Source of the DNA: JAGXKT01 sp964531695
GTDB taxonomy: Bacteria > Planctomycetota > Phycisphaerae > SM23-33
Direction of reading: 5' to 3'
Length of the DNA stretch: 64,000 nucleotides
Assembly (NCBI GenBank): GCA_964531695.1
Contig: CAZHEH010000004.1
Coordinates: 62,001 to 126,000, forward strand
The position numbers and the translations under genes were made by a program. Under the pieces are notes generated by a model. It was not told the origin of the DNA. It did no database searches and saw only the letters and a program-made list of their open reading frames with translations. Position 1 is the stretch's first letter; every line of letters begins with the position of its first letter. Positions 1-9,268 of the stretch are shown in pieces.

Positions 1-720
1 CGCCGTCTCGATCGCCCCTTCAGCGACCTCACGCACGTCCACGTCGGTCAGATCCCGCTTCTTCCGCCCGGACTCGATCCGCGTCAGGTCGAGCAGGTCG
101 AGGATCATCTTCCGCATGCCCTCGACGCGCACGAGCGAGCGCCCCACCATCTGATCGTAGGCGGCCGGATCGTCGCCCGCCGAGCGATCCTGGATGATCC
201 GCAAATAGCCCTCCACCGCCGACAGCGGCGCCTTCAGCTCGTGGGCCAGCACGGAGATGAACTCGAATCGGACCTGTCGCTTCTCCTCGGCCAGCCGGCG
301 GGCCTGCCGCGTCAGCAGGATGCGTCCGGCGGCCTTGCGGACCACGTCCTTCAGCTCCGCCGGGGTGAACGGCTTGGCGAGGAAGTCGTACGCCCCCCGC
401 TTGGTGGCCGTCACGGCCGTCTCCAGCGAGGCGTAGGCCGTGATCATGATCGTCAGCGTCTCGAGCTCCCGCTCGCGGAGCCGGTCGAGCAGGTCGAGCC
501 CGCTCATGCCCGGCAGCTTGTAGTCCAGCAGCAGGATCTCGGGCACGTGGGCGTCGATCTTGGCCAGTCCGTCCTCGCCCGTGCCGGCCGCGTCGACGGT
601 GAACGTCACCTTGCCGTTCACGTCCGGCACCTCGACCGTATGGTCGCGCAGCGTCCGCATCGCGCCGGCCTGCATGCCGGGCTCGTCGTCGATCACCAGA
701 ACGTGGAAGGTCTCGGCCAT
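1..720 (-). CDS. Receiver/histidine kinase hybrid (3' part outside window)
   Basis: Translating the minus strand from the ATG at 720 gives an uninterrupted reading frame to the window edge (240 residues, C-terminus missing). Residues 1-125 are a response-regulator receiver domain: acidic pair in VIDDEPG near residue 10, phospho-acceptor Asp in LLLDYKLPGMSG, and the conserved Lys in FLAKPF. A linker leads to a HisKA dimerisation domain with the H-box HELKAPLS. The ATPase domain would lie beyond position 1. The ATG shares one base with the TGA of the preceding response regulator, so the two are translationally coupled. It is the last visible gene of the hydrogenase operon and probably receives or relays phosphoryl groups from the H-cluster sensor kinase. 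The domain call is firm; the signalling partner is inferred. Confidence 0.88.
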   Translation of the reverse strand, partial: MAETFHVLVIDDEPGMQAGAMRTLRDHTVEVPDVNGKVTFTVDAAGTGEDGLAKIDAHVPEILLLDYKLPGMSGLDLLDRLRERELETLTIMITAYASLETAVTATKRGAYDFLAKPFTPAELKDVVRKAAGRILLTRQARRLAEEKRQVRFEFISVLAHELKAPLSAVEGYLRIIQDRSAGDDPAAYDQMVGRSLVRVEGMRKMILDLLDLTRIESGRKKRDLTDVDVREVAEGAIETA

Positions 721-1118
721 CAGTTCGTCTCGGTCAGGCGGCGAATCTCCCGCTGGAGTTGCTCGAAACGGATGGGCTTGGTCAGCATAGCGTCGGCGCG
801 AATCCACGCCCGCTCCTCGTCCGTGGCGGCGTCGAACTCGATGCCCGTCTCGCGGGTCACGCCGGTCACCAGGATTACGGGGATCGACGAATCCGTCTTC
901 TTGATGTGGTAGCACAGGGCAAAGCCGCCATCCATGTGCTCCATCATCAGGTCGACGATCGCCAGGTCGGGGCGACGCTCCTGAAGAAGCTCCTCGGCCT
1001 CGGCCTGCCCGTGGGCGATCACCACCTCGTAGCCGGCCCTGCTGAGCAGCAGTTCCTGCTGCGTCAGGAAGTCCTCGTCGTCGTCCACTACCAGAATGGT
1101 CCGCTTGTCGTCCGCCAT
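720..1118 (-). CDS. Single-domain response regulator
   Basis: This 132-residue protein consists only of a CheY-like receiver domain. ILVVDDDEDF gives the acidic pocket, AIVDLMMEHMDG carries the phospho-acceptor Asp, VILVTG the conserved Thr, and LTKPIR the conserved Lys. There is no output domain, so it probably acts as a phosphorelay intermediate or by protein contact. It starts 8 bases after the sensor kinase stop and its own stop overlaps the next start by one base. The context suggests it takes the phosphate from the upstream H-cluster sensor kinase and passes it to the receiver/kinase hybrid. Confidence 0.9.
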   Translation of the reverse strand: MADDKRTILVVDDDEDFLTQQELLLSRAGYEVVIAHGQAEAEELLQERRPDLAIVDLMMEHMDGGFALCYHIKKTDSSIPVILVTGVTRETGIEFDAATDEERAWIRADAMLTKPIRFEQLQREIRRLTETN

Positions 1119-1126
1119 GGGGTTTC

Positions 1127-3244
1127 CTAGGTCGCGCCGCCCTGGGCCGTCTCGCCCACCGCGGGCGCGGCGTATTCCTCCGGAGCGTGTCGCGGCAGCG
1201 AGACCGTGAAGGTCGTCCCCGTCGGTCCGGCCGCGGGGTCCGCGTTCGTTTCCAAGTCGATCTGCCCGCTGTGCATCTTGACGATTCCGTAAGTTACCGC
1301 CAGCCCCAGGCCGGTACCACTGCCGATCTGCTTGGTCGTGTAGAACGGCTCGAAGATCTTGCCCCGGATGTCGTCCGGGATGCCCGTGCCGGTGTCGACC
1401 ACGGCGATGCGGACCTCGTCCTCCGTGTCGGTCGTGGTCACCGTCAGCGTGCCGCCGTCGGACATCGCGGCGTAGGCGTTGCTCACGAGGTTGGTGAGCA
1501 CCTGGGCGATCTGGTCCGCGTCGATCTCGGCCGTGGGATCCGTCATCTCATGTCGCGTCCGGACCATCACCCCGTCGGGGGCCTGCAGCGCCTGGAGCGT
1601 CCGGTCGACCAGCGTGGGTATCTCGGTCGGCTGGCGGAGTACCTTGCGCTGGCGCGCGAAGTTGAGCAGCCCGCCGACGATCTTCTTGCAGCGGTCGGCC
1701 TGCTCGGCAATCATCGACAGGTCCTGGCCCACCTTCGGATCCCGGCCGTGCTCTTCCATCAGCAGGTGGGCGTACATCAGGACCACGCCGAGCGGGTTGT
1801 TCACCTCATGCGCGATGCCGGCTGCCAGTTGGCCCATGCTGGCGAGCTTCTCCGACTGCATCAGCGCCTCCTGCGTGCTGGCGAGCTGCTCGTTGGACTC
1901 GGCCAGATCCTGCACGGTCGTATGGAGCTGCTCGATCGTGCGCGGCAGGCACATTTCGGACTCGGCCAGTCCCTTCATGATCGCGATGGCGTGCTCGCGG
2001 CAGGTGTCGTACCCGCAGGCGCCGCAGTTCAGCTCGTCCGCGGGGGTCTCCTTGCCCATGCGAGCCAGGATCTTTCGGACCTCCTCCTCGTCCTCCGGCA
2101 CGAGAATCCGCTGGTCGCAGGCGGTGTAGTGCCGCGAGAGGTCCAGGTCCGCCAACCGGTCCATTTCGGCTTGCCACAGGTCTTGATCGAACCAGGCCAT
2201 GCGCTCCTGCACGAACCGGCCCACGGCCGCCCGTCGGCTGAACATCGGGGTGTCGGTCGAAACGCCCGGGCCCATGATGCAGCCCTTGCAGGCGAGCACT
2301 TCCAGAAGCCGGGCGTTCAGGTGCCCGGCGCCGAACTCCTTGATCGCCTCGACGAAGCTGCTGCGCCCGTCCGCGGCGACGATCTCCCCGCTGGCCAGGT
2401 CTTCCTTCAGCCCGGCCGCCTGGAACAACCCGCGCGCGATCGGGAACAGCGCGCCCGTCGCGGCGTGCGGCGGGTCGAAGTCCGTCCGATGGACCGCGTC
2501 GGGCCGGATGTTCGCCTCTTCGAGCATCCGCCGCAACTCGACGAAGCTTAGCGACACGTCCACCTCGGCGTCGAGGTTCTCGCTGGTCGCCTCGCCCTTC
2601 TTGGCCACGCACGGGCCGATGAACACCACGTTCAGCTCGCCGCTGTGCATCCGGCGCAGGGCGCGGGCCGAGGCGACCATCGGCGAGCAGATCGGCGCGA
2701 GAAACTCGACCAGGTCCGGGTGGTACCGCTCGACGTAGGCGACGATGGCCGGGCAGCTCGTGGCGATGTAGCGGCGGTTCTCGTTCTTCGCCAGCAGCTT
2801 GCGATAGCGGTCGGCCACGAGGTCCGCCCCGAAGGCGACCTCGTTGACGTAGTCGAACCCGAGCGCCCGCATCATGCCGACGAAGTTCATCCAATGCACG
2901 TCCGTGAACTCCGCGGGGAAGCTCGGCGCGACGATCGCGGCCGTCGGCACATCCGACGCCAGCAATTCCCGCGTCCGCTCGACGCCGTCCTGCACGCGCT
3001 TGGCGTTCTGGCTGCACACGCGGACGCAGTTGCCGCAGCCGATGCAGCGCTCGGCCAGGACCTCCGCCTGACCCTCCGCGATGCGGATGGCCTTGGCCGG
3101 ACACTCCCGCACGCACGTGTAGCAGATGCGGCAGTGCTCGCCGATGGTCGTCACCAGCGGGATGTCTTCGGAATGACGCATTCGTTCAAACGGGAGGTCG
3201 CGGATCGCAAGCCGGCGGGCCCGCCCGGCCGCCTTCCGCCACAC
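1127..3244 (-). CDS. H-cluster-like sensory hydrogenase fused to a histidine kinase
   Basis: The 705-residue protein combines several modules. Residues 38-80 hold two 4Fe-4S ferredoxin motifs (CRICYTCVREC and CIGCGNCVRVC). Residues 100-370 are a [FeFe]-hydrogenase large-subunit-like domain with degenerate H-cluster signatures: TSCPAIV near 162, GPCVAKKGEATSE near 210, and LEVLACKGCIMGPG near 314. Residues 407-432 carry a CGACGYDTC Fe-S motif. A short coiled coil follows, then HisKA with His479 in AHEVNNPL, and an ATPase domain with DTGTGIPD and GTGLGL. Sensory (HydS-type) hydrogenases usually lack the catalytic proton-transfer Cys, and the first signature here looks like that. The likely role is sensing H2 or redox state for the adjacent hydrogenase. 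The start is a GTG; the ATG at residue 22 is an alternative. Confidence 0.85.
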   Translation of the reverse strand: MWRKAAGRARRLAIRDLPFERMRHSEDIPLVTTIGEHCRICYTCVRECPAKAIRIAEGQAEVLAERCIGCGNCVRVCSQNAKRVQDGVERTRELLASDVPTAAIVAPSFPAEFTDVHWMNFVGMMRALGFDYVNEVAFGADLVADRYRKLLAKNENRRYIATSCPAIVAYVERYHPDLVEFLAPICSPMVASARALRRMHSGELNVVFIGPCVAKKGEATSENLDAEVDVSLSFVELRRMLEEANIRPDAVHRTDFDPPHAATGALFPIARGLFQAAGLKEDLASGEIVAADGRSSFVEAIKEFGAGHLNARLLEVLACKGCIMGPGVSTDTPMFSRRAAVGRFVQERMAWFDQDLWQAEMDRLADLDLSRHYTACDQRILVPEDEEEVRKILARMGKETPADELNCGACGYDTCREHAIAIMKGLAESEMCLPRTIEQLHTTVQDLAESNEQLASTQEALMQSEKLASMGQLAAGIAHEVNNPLGVVLMYAHLLMEEHGRDPKVGQDLSMIAEQADRCKKIVGGLLNFARQRKVLRQPTEIPTLVDRTLQALQAPDGVMVRTRHEMTDPTAEIDADQIAQVLTNLVSNAYAAMSDGGTLTVTTTDTEDEVRIAVVDTGTGIPDDIRGKIFEPFYTTKQIGSGTGLGLAVTYGIVKMHSGQIDLETNADPAAGPTGTTFTVSLPRHAPEEYAAPAVGETAQGGAT

Positions 3245-3250
3245 TCCCGG

Positions 3251-4972
3251 CTATTTCACCACCTCGCGGCGAGCGTAGTTCGTGTGGAGCAGCTCGTGGC
3301 TCTTGTGGCCGAGCGGCTCGCCGAGGTACTCATCGTACAGGCGCCGCACGGCCTGGTTCGCGTGCGAGGTCCGCACGGCCTCGCTCTTGTCGATCCGGTA
3401 GAGGGACTTCATGCGGGCCTTGACCGACTCGGCCACGGCCCCGAGCGGCTGCCCGCCGCCGGCGATGCACCCGCCCGGGCACGTCATCACCTCGATGAAG
3501 TGCAGATCGTCACGCCCGGCGCGGACCTGCTCCAGCAGCCGCCCGGCCGGTCCGAGCCCGCTGGCCACCGCCACCCCGACGGTCAGATCGCCGACCTGCA
3601 CCTTGGCTTCCTTGATGTCATCCATGCCGCGCACGGCCGTCACCTCCAGATCGGCCAGCTCCTCGCCGGTGATCAGGTAGTGGGCGGTGCGGATGGCCGC
3701 CTCCATCACGCCGCCGGTGGCGCCGAAGATCTTGCCCGCACTGCTGCGCTCGCCGAAGGGCGTGTCGCCCGGCGTCGGGTCCATCTTGCTGATGTCCAAC
3801 CCGAACAGCCGCAGCAGCTCGGCCAGCTCCCGCGTCGTCAGCACGGCGTCGACGTCCGGGATTCCGTTGCGGCCCATCTCGGGGCGCTCGGCCTCAAACT
3901 TCTTCGCCGTGCACGGCATCAGCGCCACGGAGTAGATGTTCCGCGGCTCGACGCCCTCGCGCTCGGCGAACATGCTCTTGACGATCGCGCCGAGCATCTG
4001 CTGCGGGCTCTTGCAGGTCGAGAGGTTCGGCAGGAATTCCGGGTAGAACTGCTCGACGTACTTGATCCAGCCGGGCGAGCAGCTCGTCATCATCGGCAGC
4101 GGGCCGCCCTCGCCGATCCGCTTCACCAACTCCGACGCCTCCTCCATGATGGTCAGGTCCGCCGAGAAGCTCGTCTCGAACACGCGGCGGAAGCCCATCG
4201 CGCGCAGGGCGGTAGTCATCACGCCGTTGATGTCGGCACCCGGCTTGAGGCCGAACTCCTCGGCGAGCGAGACGGACACGGCCGGGGCGTGCTGGGCGAC
4301 GACGTACATATCCGGGTCGTTCAACGCGGCCAAGACGTTCTTGGCGTGGCTCTGCTCGCGCAGCGCACCCGTCGGGCAGACCATGACGCACTGCCCGCAG
4401 TTGATGCAGCTCGATACATTCAGCCCCTGGTCGAAGGCCGTTCCGACGATCGCCTTGCTGCCGCGATGGATGAAGTCGATCGCGCCGACGCCCTGGACCT
4501 CCTCGCAGACGCGCACGCAACGGCCGCACAGGATGCACTTCGACGGGTCGCGCACGATCGACGGGCTCGACGTGTCGATGTAGTGCGTGTTCTTCTCGCC
4601 CGTGTAGCGGCGCTGCCGGACGCCGAGGTTCTCGGCCAGGTCCTGCAGCTCGCACTTGCCGTTGCGCGGGCAGTACAGGCAGTCGTCCGGGTGATCGGCC
4701 AGCAACAGCTCGATGATCGTCTTGCGGGCGACCATCACCCGGGGCGAGTGCGTCTTGACGTCCATCCCGTCGGCCACGGGCATGGCGCAGCTCGGCACGA
4801 GGCCCTTCGCGCCTTCGACCTCGACGACGCACATGCGGCACGCCCCGCTGGGGAACAGGCCGTCGATGTGGCACAGCGTCGGGATGTCGATGCCCGCGCG
4901 CCGCAGCGCCGTCAGCAGCATCTCGCCCTTGCGGGCCTGAATCTCGCGATGGTTGACCTTCAGCGATACCAC
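3251..4972 (-). CDS. hydA: [FeFe]-hydrogenase catalytic subunit HydA
   Basis: This is the H2-forming or H2-oxidising subunit of a cytoplasmic NAD(P)H-linked, probably electron-bifurcating hydrogenase. The 573 residues hold an N-terminal 2Fe-2S domain (Cys34, 45, 48, 62), a His/Cys-ligated 4Fe-4S site (His94, Cys98, 101, 107), two ferredoxin clusters (CILCGRCVRVC at 146 and CINCGQCVMVC at 189), and the H-cluster domain: TSCSPGW at 296, MPCTAKKFE at 352, EVMTCPGGCIAGG at 494. The first motif has Ser where the common form has a second Cys. The start is GTG with a GGAAGG-rich stretch upstream. It follows hydB after 90 bases. Maturation genes hydE, hydF and hydG are not in the window. Confidence 0.95.
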   Translation of the reverse strand: MVSLKVNHREIQARKGEMLLTALRRAGIDIPTLCHIDGLFPSGACRMCVVEVEGAKGLVPSCAMPVADGMDVKTHSPRVMVARKTIIELLLADHPDDCLYCPRNGKCELQDLAENLGVRQRRYTGEKNTHYIDTSSPSIVRDPSKCILCGRCVRVCEEVQGVGAIDFIHRGSKAIVGTAFDQGLNVSSCINCGQCVMVCPTGALREQSHAKNVLAALNDPDMYVVAQHAPAVSVSLAEEFGLKPGADINGVMTTALRAMGFRRVFETSFSADLTIMEEASELVKRIGEGGPLPMMTSCSPGWIKYVEQFYPEFLPNLSTCKSPQQMLGAIVKSMFAEREGVEPRNIYSVALMPCTAKKFEAERPEMGRNGIPDVDAVLTTRELAELLRLFGLDISKMDPTPGDTPFGERSSAGKIFGATGGVMEAAIRTAHYLITGEELADLEVTAVRGMDDIKEAKVQVGDLTVGVAVASGLGPAGRLLEQVRAGRDDLHFIEVMTCPGGCIAGGGQPLGAVAESVKARMKSLYRIDKSEAVRTSHANQAVRRLYDEYLGEPLGHKSHELLHTNYARREVVK

Positions 4973-5062
4973 TCTTCGTTTCCTTCCTTTCAGCGGCCCG
5001 GACGCCTTCCGGCCCCGGCCGCCGCGTTTTCGTCCCGTTCGATGCCTCGCATCCGGGCGGGC

Positions 5063-7010
<1,948 letters not shown>

Positions 7011-7027
<17 letters not shown>

Positions 7028-7508
7028 GGGTCTTGGTCTCTCCCGCATCGGCGCGTCGCCGGTAGCTGTCGAGGATGGCCTTGAGCCCGTCGGGCGTGAC
7101 CTTGGCGTGGAACTCGCCGTCGATCGCGACGACCGGCGCCAGGCCGCACGCCCCGATGCACGCGACGACCTCCAGCGTGAACACGCCGTCACGGGTCGTC
7201 TGCCCCGGCTCGACTCCAAGCTCCTCCTGGAGCACGTCCAGCACCTTCGCCGAGCCCTTCACGTGGCAGGCCGTGCCGCGGCAGACCTGGATCGTGAAAC
7301 GTCCCGGCGCGTCGAACCGGAACTGGTTGTAGAAGGTCGCCACGCCGTAGATCTTGCTCGCCGGCAGGCGAAGCCGCTGACCCACCTCCTGCACGACCTC
7401 CTTCGAGAGGTAACCGTCCGCCTGCTGAATCTCCTGGAGGATGGGAATCAGCGCATCCCGCCCGGCGTTGGGGTACTTGTCCAGAATGCTCTTGGTCTGT
7501 GCGGTCAC
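7011..7508 (-). CDS. hydC: NuoE-like 2Fe-2S hydrogenase subunit HydC
   Basis: The 165-residue NuoE/HydC-type protein has a helical N-terminus (LIPILQEIQQADGYLSKEV) and a thioredoxin-like 2Fe-2S domain with ligands in CRGTACHVKG and VACIGACGLAP. It carries electrons between HydB and HydA in the trimeric hydrogenase. The GTG start at 7508 overlaps the rex stop by four bases (GTGA), so its translation is coupled to rex. It therefore belongs to the Rex-controlled transcript. Order and composition match other hydCBA operons. Confidence 0.94.
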
Positions 7509-8143
7509 GTTACTGCGTCCTCGTTGATCTCGCCCTGCCGGGCGAAGTACGCCGCCTTTTCAAGGGCCGTGGCCATGTCGATGTCTTCCACGTGTACGCC
7601 GTCCGCCACCCGCAACGAGACCGGCGCGAAGTTCAGCAGGCCGCGTACACCCGCCCGCACCAGCGCATCGGCCACTTCCTGGGCCTGATCGGCGGGCACC
7701 GCCACGATGCCCACGTCGATGCCCTCGGCAAGCGCCACCTTGCTCAGCTCGTCCATCCCGTACACACGGCAGCCCTGAAGCACCCGGCCGGTCAGGCGCG
7801 GGTCGCGGTCGAACGCCGCGGCAATCCTCAGCTTCGGCCGCCGCCCCCGGAAATACGCCAGCAAGGCCGTGCCGAGGTTGCCGACGCCCACCAAAGCCAC
7901 CGTCTGCCCGCCGCTCGGGTCCAGGAATCGCTCGACGCTCTCCAGAAGCTCCACCACCACATAGCCATGCTGCGGGCTGCCGCTGTATCCGATCACCATC
8001 AGATCCCGGCGGACCTGCGCGGCCGTGGCACCGCTCCGCCGGGCCAGCTCGTGCGAGAACACGGCCTCGACGCCGTCGCGAGCCAATTCGCGAAGCACGC
8101 GGCCGTACACGCTCAGACGCTGGATTGTGCGGGGAGATACCAT
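7505..8143 (-). CDS. rex: Redox-sensing transcriptional repressor Rex
   Basis: Rex senses the NADH/NAD+ ratio and represses fermentation or hydrogenase genes when NADH is low. The 212 residues from the ATG at 8143 fit the family: an N-terminal winged helix (PRTIQRLSVYGRVLREL, SGATAAQVRRDL) and a Rossmann NAD(H) domain with VALVGVGNLGTALL. The frame stays open upstream to 8476, but that part spans the promoter and operator, and a Met at 8206 would overlap the -10 box, so the short start is preferred. It is the first gene of the hydrogenase operon and overlaps hydC. A Rex-like operator lies about 40 bases upstream. Confidence 0.92.
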   Translation of the reverse strand: MVSPRTIQRLSVYGRVLRELARDGVEAVFSHELARRSGATAAQVRRDLMVIGYSGSPQHGYVVVELLESVERFLDPSGGQTVALVGVGNLGTALLAYFRGRRPKLRIAAAFDRDPRLTGRVLQGCRVYGMDELSKVALAEGIDVGIVAVPADQAQEVADALVRAGVRGLLNFAPVSLRVADGVHVEDIDMATALEKAAYFARQGEINEDAVT

Positions 8144-8184
8144 GCTTCTGTCGGCTTGCCTTACTGTCCGTTCATTGCGTAACA

Positions 8185-8202
8185 CTGTTACATCTTTCAC
8201 AG
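8185..8202. promoter_or_regulatory. Rex-like operator
   Basis: The 18-bp imperfect palindrome CTGTTACATCTTTCACAG resembles the Rex site TTGTGAAWWWWTTCACAA. The minus-strand left arm TGTGAA matches exactly and the right arm TAACA matches in part. It begins two bases after the -10 box of the rex promoter and covers the expected transcription start, an ideal place for repression. An overlapping 13-bp palindrome GTAACACTGTTAC (8179-8191) has reversed half-site order and may be incidental. Confidence 0.72.
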
Positions 8203-8204
8203 TC

Positions 8205-8233
8205 ATTCTAGTAAACCATCGCCAATGCGTCAA
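8205..8233 (-). promoter_or_regulatory. Promoter of the rex-hydCBA operon
   Basis: On the minus strand, TTGACG (8233-8228) and TAGAAT (8210-8205) are separated by 17 bp, a near-consensus sigma70-type promoter. Transcription would start near 8198, inside the Rex-like operator and about 55 bases before the rex ATG. Confidence 0.75.
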
Positions 8234-8343
8234 TCCCCCTGGGGCAGAAAACTCGAATTCTCCGTTACGCGGGGAACGCCGGCCGGAACCGCCGTCCGAT
8301 GGCCTACAATGCGTTATACCCAGCGAATTGACCCCAAGACCGA

Positions 8344-8377
8344 AGTTCGGTAGGTGTGTTGCACGTAGGTCCGAACT
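8344..8377 (+). promoter_or_regulatory. Inverted repeat in the leader of the Fe-S/terpenoid operon
   Basis: AGTTCGG (8344-8350) and CCGAACT (8371-8377) are perfect complements separated by 20 bases. The second arm ends 21 bases before the ATG at 8399. It could be a regulator site or an RNA hairpin next to the ribosome binding site GAGAGGA (8386-8392). No convincing promoter was found in 8240-8398; TTGACC at 8328-8333 is the best -35 but lacks a good -10. Confidence 0.4.
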
Positions 8378-8398
8378 GAGTATTCGAGAGGAATCCAG

Positions 8399-9268
8399 AT
8401 GTCGGCCGCCCCACCTGCCGTTCTCGTCTGTCGTTGCACGCAATGCGCCCACGTGCCCGATGAGGTTCCCGCGCAAGTCCTGGAAGACCTATGGCACGCG
8501 GGCATCGCCTGCTACGCCGTGGATGACCTGTGCCGCCTGGCCGCCCGGAAGGACCCGATGCTGGCCGGCTTGGCCGCCGAGACGGACCTCACGGTCGTCG
8601 CGTGCCAACCACGGGCCGTACGTTGGCTCTTTCACGCGGCCGAGGCCGACGGGCTCAACGGCGGCCCGCACGTTCTCAACATGCGGCAGGCCGGCGCGGC
8701 GGAGATCGTGAAGCAACTCGTCCCTGGCGGCACCCCCGCAAGCCGGCGTGCGGCGCGGCCGTCGCCCAGGCCCGAGCCCGATTCGGATTCGGACGGGTGG
8801 ATGCCCTGGTTCCCCGTCATCGACTACGACCGCTGCACCGGATGCCGGCAGTGCCTGGGCTTCTGCCTTTTTGGCGTATACGCAGTCGAGGACGGCCGCG
8901 TCGTCGTTGCCCATCCGGACAAATGTAAGACCTACTGCCCCGCCTGCGCGCGCGTGTGCCCGAATGGGGCCATCCTGTTCCCGAAGCATGAATCCGAGGC
9001 CATCAACGGCGGCGAGAACGGCGACGCCGGCGAACCCGTGCAGGTCGATCTGTCGAAGCTTGCCGGGGGGAACCTGCACGATACCCTCCGGCGACGCAGC
9101 CGGGCCGTCCGAAACGGGCAGGAGCCGCAGCAAGCGGACGAGCCCTGCGCCTGCTCGCGCTTGCGGGAGCTGCAAGAACAGCTCGGCATCCCGGACGACG
9201 TGATCCGGCGGATCGAGCGCGAGTCGAAGGGCGGCTCGCCTCCCCGCGCCGACGGGGGCGGCACTTGA
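8399..9268 (+). CDS. Ferredoxin-type Fe-S protein with HdrA-like N-terminus
   Basis: The 289-residue protein starts with CRCTQC and an alternating fold ending VVACQPRAVRWLF, which resembles the Cys-rich N-terminal module of HdrA-type proteins. After an acidic Pro/Ser linker (about 115-137) comes an Fe-S region with CTGCRQCLGFC, then CKTYCPACARVCPNGA, enough ligands for two clusters. A further CAC motif lies near residue 260. It has a strong ribosome site. The stop overlaps the start of the radical SAM gene, so it probably supplies electrons to that enzyme. It is divergent from the Rex/hydrogenase operon, which may share the redox signal. No exact function is known to me. Confidence 0.75.
   Translation: MSAAPPAVLVCRCTQCAHVPDEVPAQVLEDLWHAGIACYAVDDLCRLAARKDPMLAGLAAETDLTVVACQPRAVRWLFHAAEADGLNGGPHVLNMRQAGAAEIVKQLVPGGTPASRRAARPSPRPEPDSDSDGWMPWFPVIDYDRCTGCRQCLGFCLFGVYAVEDGRVVVAHPDKCKTYCPACARVCPNGAILFPKHESEAINGGENGDAGEPVQVDLSKLAGGNLHDTLRRRSRAVRNGQEPQQADEPCACSRLRELQEQLGIPDDVIRRIERESKGGSPPRADGGGT

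Noticed and set aside
7028..7219. Extended N-terminus for HydB
   Set aside because: Arg/Ser-rich shadow of hydC; the ATG at 7027 has a ribosome site and gives normal length.
8179..8191. GTAACACTGTTAC as the primary Rex operator
   Set aside because: A perfect palindrome, but half-sites face the opposite way from the Rex consensus. The overlapping 18-bp site fits better.
8144..8476. Extended N-terminus for Rex
   Set aside because: It would cover the promoter and operator, and the family starts near the ATG at 8143.
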